A stretch of DNA of 64,000 nt from contig CDRNVI010000041.1 of NCBI GenBank assembly GCA_977017575.1, positions 186,001 to 250,000 of the forward strand, written 5' to 3'. Made by a program: the position numbers and the translations under genes. This DNA comes from Paramoeba atlantica (taxonomy: Eukaryota > Discosea). This document shows, piece by piece, positions 35,521 through 45,358 of the stretch (positions are counted from its first letter, which is position 1; each line of letters starts with the position of its first letter). The notes below the pieces were generated by a model, which saw only the letters and a list, made by a program, of their open reading frames with translations, was not told the origin of the DNA and searched no databases.

Positions 35521-35759
35521 CCTTATACCGTAAGATGACCGGCCCGCGACAATGGAGTAAGCTCATTAGTTTTCTTCTTAATATGTAACTTGGGTTATTT
35601 GTACCGCAAGCAATCTGCTCGGAGATATGACCTTGTATTTCGTAAAATTGTATCCTTACAAACACGCTTTTTTTGACCCACCGACATGTAAGCCTCTTCC
35701 TATGTAATTTCTCTAGAACCATATTATTATGGAAAATTGTCAATTCTCCTGTTCATAGC

Positions 35760-36878
35760 ATGACTTTGCAGCGCGGAAGCCTCAAACGCATACTACATGA
35801 TTCACGGTTATGGTGTACTTTTCAAAGACACAAATGCTCTCACGTGGAGAGGTCAGCTTTTACGGGAACATGCGTTCCAATTACATACTATTTTCTAAGG
35901 CACGAAAATACCTATAGAGTTATGCCTAACTTACCTTGCCCATTTCGCAACGACATTTTGCGGCGCTCCGTTACTTTTGACTTTGATAAGGAAGTAGAAG
36001 AACACGTGTCACTTGGGTCAGGTCCAGGTGGAGGTGCGCGAAATAAATGCAAAAATGCAGTAACCCTTCATCACCTCAATACTGGCATTCGAGTGCGATG
36101 CAGTAAGTTTAGGTCTCTACATGAAAATAGAAAGATGGCGTTGTGGAATTTACAAAAGCAATTGGAGGACTTTCTTCTCGGCGCACATGGACCCACAGAA
36201 CGCAAGCATCGTGCCAATAATATACCGAGAAGTCTGGAAGCCAGACATATAGAACACCAAAAGGTACAGAAATATTGCCTCGCAGAATTTTTTGGAGGAA
36301 TTTCTACGCAGAACGGCTCAGCAATAAAACAAACCATACATAAAGTTTTTTTGATGCAGGTTCGCGCGAATGTGTGGAGCTGGCTCGTAAATCATCCGGA
36401 ACCATTTTCTCTTATCTCACGGATCCTTCCTCTTCCAGGGATGCCTACATCTAAGGATTTGATCACACTCGAAGACTACTACGAAATCTTTGAAAATCCT
36501 TTGAGTCGAAAGGCATACCACAGAGTTCTCCAAACACTTCTTGAGGTATACGATATATCGTTCACATCGTCCACAGGAGAAGCAGTGGATAACTATGCAA
36601 GCGAATCCAATGATTCTGACTCAAAAGAAAATTTCTCGCAAACCGCACGGGATAGATCAAAGCATCTTAGATGCTACAACGATCCTCGTTTGGCAAAGCA
36701 TGCATTAGTGTTGAAGCGACAGGAGAATAAATTACTGTGGAATACACTCACATCTCGACTACTTTGTTCTTTCTCCATTGCTCCCGTTTTAAATTACGAC
36801 ATGATAGTAAAAGAATTAGTTGCTTATTTACTCGATTATCTGCCACAAGATCATACACATTCTCTATCAAATTTTTAA
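35760..36878 (+). CDS. Mitochondrial release-factor-like protein (MTRFR/C12orf65 type) with GGG instead of GGQ
   Basis: The product is 372 residues. Such proteins rescue stalled mitochondrial ribosomes or act as assembly factors. The release-factor domain lies at about residues 68-155: VEEHVSLGSGPGGGARNKCK, NAVTLHHLNTGIRVRCSKFR and SLHENRKMALWNLQKQLEDF match the family VRGSGPGGQKVNKT.NAV.L.H.PTGI.V.C...RS...NR..A...L...L. The catalytic GGQ tripeptide reads GGG (about residues 92-94) and the basic KVNK following it is ARNK. The Gln coordinates peptidyl-tRNA hydrolysis, so the protein has probably lost that activity. The first 65 residues can hold a mitochondrial presequence. The C-terminal 210 residues are not recognised. 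The ATG at 35760 follows ttctcctgttcatag by one base. Confidence 0.8.
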   Translation: MTLQRGSLKRILHDSRLWCTFQRHKCSHVERSAFTGTCVPITYYFLRHENTYRVMPNLPCPFRNDILRRSVTFDFDKEVEEHVSLGSGPGGGARNKCKNAVTLHHLNTGIRVRCSKFRSLHENRKMALWNLQKQLEDFLLGAHGPTERKHRANNIPRSLEARHIEHQKVQKYCLAEFFGGISTQNGSAIKQTIHKVFLMQVRANVWSWLVNHPEPFSLISRILPLPGMPTSKDLITLEDYYEIFENPLSRKAYHRVLQTLLEVYDISFTSSTGEAVDNYASESNDSDSKENFSQTARDRSKHLRCYNDPRLAKHALVLKRQENKLLWNTLTSRLLCSFSIAPVLNYDMIVKELVAYLLDYLPQDHTHSLSNF

Positions 36879-37237
36879 GGCTTTTTGATATTGAGACCTT
36901 GATTTTACTCAGTACATGGCATTGTAATCTCGCTCACATTTACTAATTGTGTCGGTCACGATGATACTATTTGTTTATAGGCAAGCAGGTCCACATAAAA
37001 GATTCGGTACTGAAAGACCATCGTGGTAGTCATACTATGACTGCCTTGTAATTTCTTTATGAAATTATTGACAATAAAGAAATTTTCTTTGTTCTGTCAA
37101 TCAAGATGGCTGTGTATATACGCGCATGCTTTTATCTATTTTTATCTGTTCGTTCGTAATCACATTAGTTTGGCGAAAAGTTTTCAACTGTGTTTTTAGT
37201 GTAGTTTTTCAACCTGTGTTCTCTGTACGTATGATCT
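36879..37237. other. Intergenic stretch, no supported gene
   Basis: AT-rich. A short inverted pair ACAATAAAGAAATTT/TTTCTTTATGAAATT lies near 37,050-37,085. There is no coding frame. Confidence 0.5.
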
Positions 37238-37675
37238 ATGTATGAGAGCAACGTACCACCGAATTGTTGTCTCAGCATGATGTCGTTCTTCAAAATGGTC
37301 CTAAGTGCTACGTTTTTTCTTCTTCTAGGTGCGTATTCATTTCCTGGTCCTGTGAATAGGGGGTGTAATTTGTTGTGCACGCTGGTGCAAGATAACGATA
37401 TTGAGAATGAAAATTCTGTTGTAGAGGAAGAAAGCAAGTGTGAATCAATTGATGATATTTCCTATTATGAAGATGGACGTTTACGTGACTTAAAAAATTC
37501 TTCTGAGACTCTTATCGTCACCGATTCTACTTCAGCAAATTACGACGAAGATTGGCCACAGGAACCTGCTCAGCAAAGTATGGGCGTTACACCTCATGAT
37601 CGCAGCTGTAGTGATTCCAAAGCGAACATTGGGAGGATACATCCTGGATTTGTCTCTTCTTTTGATCATTTTTGA
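37238..37675 (+). CDS. Hypothetical acidic protein, possible signal peptide
   Basis: I do not recognise this 145-residue protein. If translation starts at the ATG at 37277 (MMSFFKMVLSATFFLLLGAY), the N-terminus is a good signal peptide or membrane anchor, followed by a Cys pair (GCNLLC) and an acidic, Ser-rich region (DNDIENENSVVEEESKCESI). From the first ATG at 37238 the hydrophobic stretch would be internal (about residues 20-35). No repeats or catalytic motifs are seen. The frame agrees with the strand of the array, but it is short, so coding status is only likely. Confidence 0.45.
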   Translation: MYESNVPPNCCLSMMSFFKMVLSATFFLLLGAYSFPGPVNRGCNLLCTLVQDNDIENENSVVEEESKCESIDDISYYEDGRLRDLKNSSETLIVTDSTSANYDEDWPQEPAQQSMGVTPHDRSCSDSKANIGRIHPGFVSSFDHF

Positions 37676-37995
37676 CACAGCTCACATTTAGATGTACAAC
37701 ATACATTTACATGTACATGTATGTTATTCCTTCATCCTTTTTGTGCGCAAGTTAACCTGTACTATTTTCTACTTTCTCTTCGAAATGATTAGTGCTCACT
37801 TCAGTAGTAATACTCTTATTTTAGTGTAGATTTTTCTAATGTTATCTTAAATAATTCTCATCTCGTTCTGTATTCTAGAAAAATAGTATAAAAAATCTAT
37901 TTTTGCTTTACCAAACATTATGAAGTCGCTTTTCTGAGAATCAAGTCTCCACACAATCTGGTTTTCCTCAAACTTCGAAACTAAGGAATCTGACT
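37676..37995. other. Intergenic stretch, no supported gene
   Basis: It contains a self-complementary ACATGTACATGT run near 37,710 and AT-rich sequence. The pyrimidine-rich segment around 37,960-37,980 precedes the next start. Confidence 0.5.
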
Positions 37996-39096
37996 ATGAT
38001 ACCAACGAGGTCGTATGAGCAGGTTGTGTCCGAGGCGCGGAATAATCTGAACTGCTTCATAGATACCTTACACTGCACAAATAAAGGCCTTACGTTAGAT
38101 GAGACATTCATAGCTGATGTTCTGAAATGTGACATTAGAAGACTAAGAGAAACACGGACACAAAGTAGTCGTTTTTGCTGTAATAGTTACACTTCAAAAT
38201 CTTTCCTTCATACCATGACGCAAGAAGCGCACAATGCCGGTATTCTGCTCCATGAAGGAATTGCGCTGGATACTGACCGATTCGGTGGCATTGGTTGGTT
38301 CAATGTTGGAAAACAAATTGTGCACCCCGGAAAACCCATCTGTTCCTTTCCTTTATCTCTCTCAATTAAACCTTCATGTAAACGTTCAACCCTTAGGATT
38401 AGGGGAAGTTTCGATTTTTCATGCCGCCTTGCGCGTCTCATTTGTAGTGAAAATTTTACAAGGTTGTCTACATATCGCTCATATTTACAGAGCAGCTGCC
38501 CTGAATACGCAACTTTAAACTTGGACAAGTCTCCTGCAATTAGAAACGGTCCTTATTTGAGTAAAAAGGAATTAAGCAGCTCCGGTGGCTTAAATTTTTT
38601 GAACAGGATTCAGTTCGCCGTTGAAAAAAAAATGGGATACTTTTCTAAAAGCACTTCATTGGATACAAGAAAGTGGGCCTTCAGCACTGCCCTTGGTCGT
38701 AAATTCTCTACCTATATTATACCGTACGCAGACTTTTTTAATCACTGCAGCACTCCAAATGCACACAGCACAATGCCTGCCTCAACTGGAACGCGAGTAG
38801 TTGATGTCATAGAAAATTATATGAATGGAGTTCCGTTATCTAGGCTTAGCGAATCTTACATGCACACATACGCGCTACGCAAAATTTTACCAAGGGAGAT
38901 GATCGAAATTGCTTATAGCGACATGGATCCCTTGGAAACGTCAAATACGCTATACCCATCAAGAGCCAGTGGGCACGACCTATGGTTGCTACAGTGGGGT
39001 TTTCTACCTCCAGAACGAACACGATACTCAATGGACCAGCTTGATCAGGCCACATCTACAATGTCGCAATTACGTATGATGCGCTTCAATTTTTAG
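37996..39096 (+). CDS. SET-domain protein methyltransferase (SETD3/RLSMT class)
   Basis: The product is 366 residues. This class methylates non-histone proteins. The split SET domain is seen as GIALDTDRFGGIGWFNVGKQ (family: ....GRGL.A...I..G), an intervening helical insert (SFDFSCRLARLICSENFTRL, ..L...L...), RKWAFSTALGRKFS (W....V.SR.F), then IIPYADFFNHCSTPNA (+.P..D..NH....NA), the core AdoMet-site motif, and ILPREMIEIAYSDMD (+..G+E+.I.YG), with LLLQWGF-like DLWLLQWGFLPPE (N..LL..YGF). Cys replaces the usual Ser in NHS. The conserved catalytic Tyr is in AYSDM. It is the last gene of the + strand array, and the repeat-rich region starts 50 bases behind it. Confidence 0.85.
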   Translation: MIPTRSYEQVVSEARNNLNCFIDTLHCTNKGLTLDETFIADVLKCDIRRLRETRTQSSRFCCNSYTSKSFLHTMTQEAHNAGILLHEGIALDTDRFGGIGWFNVGKQIVHPGKPICSFPLSLSIKPSCKRSTLRIRGSFDFSCRLARLICSENFTRLSTYRSYLQSSCPEYATLNLDKSPAIRNGPYLSKKELSSSGGLNFLNRIQFAVEKKMGYFSKSTSLDTRKWAFSTALGRKFSTYIIPYADFFNHCSTPNAHSTMPASTGTRVVDVIENYMNGVPLSRLSESYMHTYALRKILPREMIEIAYSDMDPLETSNTLYPSRASGHDLWLLQWGFLPPERTRYSMDQLDQATSTMSQLRMMRFNF

Positions 39097-39142
39097 GTGA
39101 CTTGTTTTAGAATTTTAGAATAACTTCATCATAAAATAAATT

Positions 39143-40412
39143 GCGGTGGTTGTACAACTACCGCTCTACCCTCGATTATTGGAAAAAAAAAGTGAATAAA
39201 AACAGTGAAAATATAAAGAGGAACACAGTAATAAATTTGTTAGACTCTTCGCTAAACGCGGTGGTTGTTTTCAACTTAGAAGTCACTCATGCTGCGCGCT
39301 TCGCGTTGAAAACGCCGCGTTTAACGAAGAGCCTAAAAAAGAAACATCGTCAAAAGATCATAAATAATCTATTTTGGGGGGTAAAAAAGCTCGATTTTTC
39401 GGCGAAAAATGCGAAATTTTAACCCGAATTTGGACAGTTTTTGATGCCTTACCCGTAGGGGCAGGAGGCGAATCTGTCAAAAAAAAAAGACGTCGCAGAA
39501 TGGTAGCTGAGGTCCAAAACTCTTAAAATACATTTTAGGAGTCAATTTCGGAAAAATAATATTCTTACTTTTTGTTTGGTGAAAAAAATGATTTTTTGGT
39601 TACCGTTACCCCCCCGCTTACTTAGCCCCCACTTTTTGGCCCAAGACCCGTACTTTGTGGTGAACTTCATTCCTGCAGCTACGTAGCATTCCTGTAACCG
39701 TTATCATTTCCCCCCGGAACGTTAAACCAGACTGTGGTTTAAAATCCCGGTATGACGGCGTCGTCTTCACCGACGTGTGCACCAAGAACCTTTGTTCATC
39801 GATGTTTGTGCGCCATCTGTGTCCCTCCTTGAAGACCACTGGGCGTGACTCTGCCTCGCCTTACCCCGATGCAACGGTCGGTTGCAGTGCACCCCTCCGG
39901 CTGTGTAAAGAGGTGGTAAGTTGTCTGAGAAAATTCCGACACCCCCCTTACTTCACCACACGTCCAGCGACTAAATGTGGTGAAGGCGACTAAATGTGGG
40001 GGAGGCGAAGTAAAGGGGGGGTAACGGTACACCAAAAAATTCGGAAATTTTTAACTTGTCGGACCCCTCCAGCGCGTAGCAGGGGGGTATCCCCAGGTGG
40101 GGGGTGGGGGGGTGGAAAATTATCGCCGCGGCATACACTCTACCACTTCGCCGCGCTCGATTTTGAAAAGCAAAAATTTCGAAAAAAAATCGCGACGCAT
40201 GCCCCCTCCCTGGACCCCCCCTAGACCCCCCCCTGCCCCCCCCCCTGGACCCCCCCCTGCACCCACCCTGGACCCCCCCATGGACCCCCCATTTTTTTGA
40301 ATTTTTTTTTCAGTTTTGGACCATCGGGGCCCCTTTTATATTTTTTTCTTCGACATTTTTTCTTCTGTATTATAAACTTTTTTTCTTCTATTACTGTGTT
40401 CCAGTTTATATT
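39143..40412 (+). repeat. HPR repeat, subfamily A, with left-end palindrome and MITE inside
   Basis: A 95-base right-end piece in reverse orientation (39143-39237) abuts a + strand copy that starts with the palindromic left end (39238-39345). The copy goes through the GGAGGCGAATCTGTC section, is interrupted by the MITE at 39603-40027, resumes at CACCAAAAAATTCGG and holds the CCCCCCCTGGAC minisatellite at about 40,200-40,290, ending near 40,412 without the terminal hairpin. Confidence 0.8.
39603..40027. mobile_element. 425-base MITE inserted in HPR copy, TA-flanked
   Basis: The inverted ends read CCGTTACCCCCCCGCTTACT at the left and, reversed, CCGTTACCCCCCCCTTTACT at the right, each next to TA (39601-39602 and 40028-40029). 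Removing it restores the sequence order seen in the HPR copy at 5.4-6.0 kb. Internal frames have no similarity that I recognise; it is a likely non-autonomous Tc1/mariner-type element with nested short palindromes near the right end. Confidence 0.8.
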
Positions 40413-41340
40413 TTCTTTTCAAAAATGGGGTCTGGGGGGGCAGGGGGGGCATACGTCGCGAAACTTTTTTTTGATTTTTTTTCTTTTCAAAGAGTATGCT
40501 GCGGCGATGATTTTCCACCCCCCACATTTGGGGGTGACCCCCCCTGGCACGCGCAGGAGTGGTCCGACAAGTTCGAAATTATTAAAAATTTTGGGATGAC
40601 CCAAAAACAAATTTTTGACCAAAAAAAGTAAAAGTATCATTTTTCCAAAATGGACTCCTAAAACGCATTCTGAGAGTTTGGGAACTCAGCCACCGTTGTA
40701 CGAAGTTTTTTTCAACAGATTCGCCTTCTACCCCTGTTGATTTTCGAAATCGAGCGTAGGGAAGTGGTAGAGTAGGACGCGGCGATGACTTTCCACCCCC
40801 CCACCAGGGGGTAACCCCCCCTGGTACGCGCGGGAGGGGTCCGACAAGGTCAAAAATTCGGAAATTTTTGGGATGACCAAAAAAAGTATTTGACCCGAAA
40901 AAAAGTAAAAATATTATTTTTCGAAAATCGACTCCTAAACCGTATTTGGAGAGTTTGGGACCCCAGCTACCATTCTGCGACGTTTTTTTCGTCAGATTCG
41001 CCTCCTACCCCTTCTGGTAAGGCATCAAAAACGGCCTAAATTCGGGTTAAAATTTCGCATTTTTTGCCGAAAAATCGAGGTTTTCTCCCCAAAAAAATAG
41101 ATTATTTATGATCTTTTCGCGATTTTTCTTTTTAGGCTCTTCGTTAAACGCGGAGGTAGTTTTCAACGCGAAGCGCGCAGCATGAGTGACTTCTAAGTTG
41201 AAAACAACCACCGCGTTTAACGAAGAGCCTAAAAAAGAAAACCGGTGGTCCAAAAAAACAAGAAAACCCGGTGGTCCAAAACTGAAAAAAAATCAAAAAA
41301 ATGGGGTGCCCATGGGGGGGCTTTTTTAAAAAAATGGGGT
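40413..41340 (-). repeat. HPR repeat, subfamily A, two partial minus copies
   Basis: A first piece (40413-40740) runs from the G-run block to the GATTCGCCTTCTACCCC section. A second (40741-41241) repeats the same part and ends with the palindromic left end (41123-41241). A third short piece (41247-41340, CCGGTGGTCCAAAACTG, atgggg) follows. All are in the same orientation, head to tail. Confidence 0.75.
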
Positions 41341-41554
41341 CGTTTTTTGAATTTTCTCTCAGGACCGCTACGGTCAGCTCGTTTTGAACGAGCAGCTGAA
41401 GGGCCGGACTGCAGCTTCCTCCCTCCCCGCTCCTCCGCCGACGAGAAAGGCGGCCACGCGGGCGTGGCAATACCGTTTGCATATTTTTCTGTTTTTGAAA
41501 ATTTCTTGATGTGCAAAGTCACGAGGGTATCAAAATTTCTAAAAATGCTGAAAC
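41341..41554. other. Unique GC-rich stretch between repeats
   Basis: It includes GCTCGTTTTGAACGAGC, a 6-base-arm palindrome near 41,378, and Ser/Pro-type frames without recognised features. I see no gene. Confidence 0.4.
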
Positions 41555-41930
41555 GCTCCAGCGCGTGGGTCGCGCACTGAGAACCTGTGCCTACCCCTTC
41601 CGCAGGATTGTCCAGAGGCAAGGCCCAACTGTGAGCGAATCCCACTTCTGGAGGCAAAGGCCCCAGTTTGCGAGCAAGGCCCAACTGTGAGCGTAGCCCT
41701 GGGACATAATTATATTTTTTGGCGACCCGCGCGCTCCAGCGCGTGGGTCGCGCACTGAGAACCTGTGCCTACCCCTTCCGCAGGATTGTCCAGAGGCAAA
41801 AGGTCCAACTGTGAGCGAAGCCCACGTCTGGAGGCAAAGGCCCCAGTTTGCGAGCAAAACCCAATTGTGAGTGAAGCCCACTTCTGGAGGCAAAAGCCCC
41901 CGTTTGCGAGCAAGGCCTAACCCAATCCAT
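41555..41930. repeat. Two tandem units of a 178-base repeat with inner subrepeats
   Basis: GCTCCAGCGCGTGGGTCGCG at 41555 recurs at 41733 together with the following AGAACCTGTGCCTACCCCTT and CCGCAGGATTGTCCAGAGGC. Inside each unit a 45- to 58-base motif (CCCAACTGTGAGCGAAGCCC, ACTTCTGGAGGCAAAGGCCC) occurs twice or more. No coding sense is seen. Confidence 0.85.
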
Positions 41931-42107
41931 CCAATACAAAATACCGACAAAGTCGGCTAAAACACTTAGTACTTTCACATGAAACATTTCCATCTCTATC
42001 ACCTCCAAATTAGGAGTTTTTGTGCCTATCCTATCCTATCCTATAATACCCCTGCCGGGTAAATGGGTAATTACCCGCATTGACAGGTCGACTTAGAAAG
42101 CTACATA

Positions 42108-42200
42108 CAGGGGGGTAAATCAGATGCTGCGGGGGGTCTAAAAATTATAAAACCCTTCAAATTTTGGAAAATGACAGCGCATTCGAGAGCTCTCGCAGAG
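42108..42200 (+). mobile_element. Solo terminal end of the Tc1/mariner element
   Basis: CAGGGGGGTAAATCAGATGC and the following GGGGGGTCTAAAAATT, and later GCGCATTCGAGAGCTCTC, match the end at 4321 in reverse complement. A TA (42106-42107) precedes it. No transposase sequence follows. Confidence 0.7.
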
Positions 42201-42617
42201 TTCTAGGTTTTTGCGCTATTTTCACCCCAAAAGAAAACAATTTTGTTTATGGCATTTTTTTAAAGTTTTTTTGCCCCTCTAAAATTTGCAGTTTTTCCCA
42301 AATTTGCTCATTTTTTCGTTTTTTCTCCATTTCGTCTCAGTTTTTGCCGCGAAAGCGATCCCGTTCTATGCAGAACAAAGGATCTCTCTCCGATAGGGCG
42401 TACTCCTCCCCTGGGCACACCAAATATTCACATACAGTAGCAAAAAAACCGTCAGCAAAAAAACCGTTCGAATGTTTCGGTTTTTTCTTCTTTTGTATAG
42501 AGCTATTGATTAAATATCACCGTTGCGCTGGTAATGTGTGCTAGTAGCATGAGTGTCACCTAATAGTACCCGTAGATAGTTTGCCTCAGTTCGTTCTACC
42601 AAAGAAATAAGAATGAA
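42201..42617. other. Stretch without a recognised feature
   Basis: T-rich sequence with no supported coding frame; it may be the inside of a deleted copy of the mariner-type element whose end lies at 42,108. Confidence 0.4.
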
Positions 42618-43508
42618 TATTGCGGTGGTTGTAAAACTACCGCTCTACACTCGATTATTGAAAAAAAAGTGAACAAAAACAGTGAAAATGTAAAGGGTAA
42701 CACAGTAATATAATAGAAGAAAAAAATATAAAAGGGGGCTCCGGTGGTCCAAAACTGAAAAAAAAAATTGAAAAAAATGGGGGGTCTAGGGGGGGGGGTC
42801 CAGGGGGGGGGCATGGTCGATCAAATTTTTTCGAAAAAATTAGTTTTCGAAAAAAACCGCAGAAAGGGTAGCCGGGGTCTTGGCGCGCATTTTCCACCCC
42901 CCTACCCGGGGGTGACCCCCCCGCGTATCCGCAGGACGGGTCCGCCAAGTTCGGATTTTTTCGGAAAAATTTTTTCGAAAAAAAATTCAACTTGGCGAAA
43001 AAAATGACAAAAAAAATATTTTTCCAAAATCGTTTCCCCTATTGTATTTTGATAGTTTGGGACCTACACTAGCTTTCTACGCAGTTGTTTTCGCAAGGTA
43101 TCACTTCTTCGAACTGTGGTGCGCCCCTCAAAATGACCCACTTTTGACTAAAAAAGGTGAAAAAGTATTTTTCGGACCTAAAGGGGCATTTTTGTGTCGA
43201 AAGAATGGTATGGTTGGAGTCGCATTCTCTACCCAATACGTTCGGTAGGCTTTCATTCATGCCTGCGAGTGATTTCCCACGCGCAAATGTCGGATTTAGT
43301 GCTCTGAGAGCAAAAATGTGCGAAAATGACCCCATTTGTACCCGAAATTCGGCTATTTTTGGCTATAATCTTTCCGTTTTCCAGGCTAAATTTTCTTTTT
43401 TAGGCTCTTCGTTAAACGCGGCGGTAGTTTTCAACGCGAAGCGCGCAGCATGAGTGACTTCTAAGTTGAAAGCAACCACCGCGTTTAACGAAGAGCCTAA
43501 AAAAGAAA
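42618..43508 (-). repeat. HPR repeat, subfamily B, near-complete copy
   Basis: It starts with the reversed right end (TTGCGGTGGTTGTAAAACTA at 42,621), then the G-run block, the GGGGGTGACCCCCCCGCG segment, the ATTTTCCACCCC box and the GCGAGTGATTTCCCACGCGC section, and finishes with the full palindromic left end (43391-43508). About 890 bases. Confidence 0.85.
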
Positions 43509-43596
43509 TAACTCGAAAAATATAACTCGTTAATCACTGCATCCTTCCTAAAATTCTGTACGTAAACTTTTAATATATTTTTTTATATAATAATTT

Positions 43597-44220
43597 ATTT
43601 TAGGCTCTTCGTTAAACGCGGTGGTTGCTTTCAACTTAGAAGTCACTCATGCTGCGCTATTCGCGTTGAAAACTACCGCCGCGTTTAACGAAGAGCCTAA
43701 AAAAGAAAATTGGCCAGGGACGCGGAAGAAAACGGAAGAATTTGAGCCAAAAATAGCCGATGTTTTGGTAAAAATGGGGTGATTTTTTGTATATAGAGCA
43801 CTAAAGTCGAGAATGCGACTCCAACCACACGATTCGTACGACTCAAAAAGACCTCTTGGTGTCCAAAAATTACTTTTTCGCATTTTTTGATCAAAAATGG
43901 GACATTTTGGGAGGCGTACCACGGCTTCAAGAAGCGACACCTCGCAAAACCAATGACGTAAAAAGCTAGAATAGGCCACGAACTATAAAAATACAATAGG
44001 CAAAACAAATTTGGAAAAATATTCTTTTTACCAATTTTTTCGTCAAGTTGAAAATTTTTTCAAAATTTTTTTTCCGAAAAAATCGGAACTTGACGGACCC
44101 GTCTTGCGGATACGAGGGGGGGTCACCCCCGGGTAGGGTATGCCCCCCCCATAGACCCCCCAGTTTTTTCAATTTTTGTTTTCAATTTTGGACCACCGGA
44201 TCCCCCTTTTATATTTTTTT
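43597..44220 (+). repeat. HPR repeat, subfamily B, copy lacking its right end
   Basis: It starts with a full palindromic left end (43597-43709) and runs to the CAATTTTGGACCACCGG segment, where it stops near 44,220. Confidence 0.8.
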
Positions 44221-44225
44221 CCTTT

Positions 44226-44430
44226 ACGGCGTTTAACGAAGAGCTTAGAAAAGAAAAATTTGACAGGAGAGTAAAAGAAACCAGAGGGATAACTCTGGAT
44301 TTGGTCCAAAAAGAGCCGATAGTTGGGCAAAAATAGGGTTGTTTTTGCATATTTCCGCTCACATGTGTTTTCCTTCGGTTCGCACGATTTTGAACGAAGC
44401 AGGGTGGAGACCTCTTTTTTTGAAAGGCCC
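44226..44430 (+). repeat. HPR repeat fragment (right arm of left end plus interior)
   Basis: CGGCGTTTAACGAAGAGCTT resumes the palindrome arm directly after the previous copy, followed by the interior (GATTTGGTCCAAAAAGAGCC) in degraded form. Confidence 0.65.
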
Positions 44431-44927
44431 TTGAATTCACCCCGGCTTTTGAAGGGGGGGGGATTTACTTCGTGGGTTTACTTCTTCGTTTTGATTCATT
44501 TGGTTTACGCCAGGGGTGCAGTTAATGCCATGTCGGAACGCTTTTCTGACAGTAAGTTGGATATGCACTAATTCAGTCATCAAAAGCATATTTGTTGAAT
44601 GATCAGGCTAAAAATAGAAGAAGTGATGACTGCAACTGTAGATCTGCTATGTAAATGTAAACATTTTTTTAACAAATTTAGTTTCAATTGTATTTATTTG
44701 AGTTTAGAAAATGCGAAGTTACAAATACTTACAGAGGGTTTCCGAGACACAAAGTAAAACCACAGAAAAACTTTGATGCGATGAAACGTAAAAAAACGGT
44801 GCTGTGGACGAATTTAAGCCGAAAATTTCTCGAAAGAAAAGTGTTTTATTTCCTTCTCCAACCTTCGAATCATGAATTCAAAATTTTAAACCAACTTTCA
44901 CTTCCAAACGTCTTCTTACACACTTAT
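44431..44927. other. Stretch downstream of the Helitron, no supported gene
   Basis: No gene is recognised. If the RRM gene belongs to the Helitron, the element's 3' terminus (hairpin and CTRR-type end) should lie here; I could not fix it by eye. Confidence 0.4.
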
Positions 44928-45269
44928 TCAGAAAATTAAGTATCTGTTTCTCTTCTTTTTCCCTTTGAAGTAAACGCTCGATGCGCGCTTCGCTTCTTCC
45001 GTAGTGCTAAAACACACGTGCGCCAGTCCTTTTTTTGATACGATTGTTATGCAATCGATTTCACCATACGAAGCGTAATGCTTGGTAAGGTCTTCTTTAG
45101 TCGTAGAGGAGGGAAGGTGTTCTATTGTGATTGAGCGCTCGTCACGCTCTTCGCGCGCAGAGCGCAAAACGTGTAGAGATTCTAAGTAATCATCTCTTTT
45201 GCGCTTTGTATCTCTTTCCTTGTCGGAAATGTCGTTACCATTGGTTGATTGATTCTCCGCCGAGGCCAT
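44928..45269 (-). CDS. Small single-RRM RNA-binding protein
   Basis: The product is 113 residues. A charged N-terminus (DKERDTKRKRDDYLESLHVL) precedes one RRM: RSITIEHLPSSTTKEDLTKH (RNP2-like, +.I.+LP...T.EDL...), YGEIDCITIVSKKGLAHVCF (YG.I..I.++..KG.A+V.F, RNP1), STTEEAKRASSVYF (.....A..A). A basic end follows (KGKKKRNRYLIF). The frame is open upstream to 45707 only through a non-ATG start, so the ATG at 45269 is taken. It is on the same strand as the Helitron and 493 bases behind the helicase stop, so it may be an accessory gene of that element or a captured or independent host gene. The RRM is divergent but the key aromatic/glycine pattern is present. Confidence 0.7.
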   Translation of the reverse strand: MASAENQSTNGNDISDKERDTKRKRDDYLESLHVLRSAREERDERSITIEHLPSSTTKEDLTKHYASYGEIDCITIVSKKGLAHVCFSTTEEAKRASSVYFKGKKKRNRYLIF

Positions 45270-45358
45270 AGTAAATTCAAAGAAAGTTTTTAAAAAAATC
45301 AAGCTGAGTCTAGAAACATTCAACTTAAAAAGCAATACATGAACGTAGAAGTCTTGTT

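Noticed and set aside
1-39096. Dinoflagellate or other trans-splicing lineage as host
   Set aside because: The ATP synthase alpha motifs and single-strand intronless array fit kinetoplastids better; no cis-introns or relict spliced-leader copies were seen at gene starts.
43069-43453. Frames of 88-98 residues on both strands that recur in several HPR copies (also near 55,017, 56,087 and 62,832)
   Set aside because: Both strands are open over the same bases and the copies are similar DNA, so recurrence does not show coding; no domain is recognised and other copies break them.
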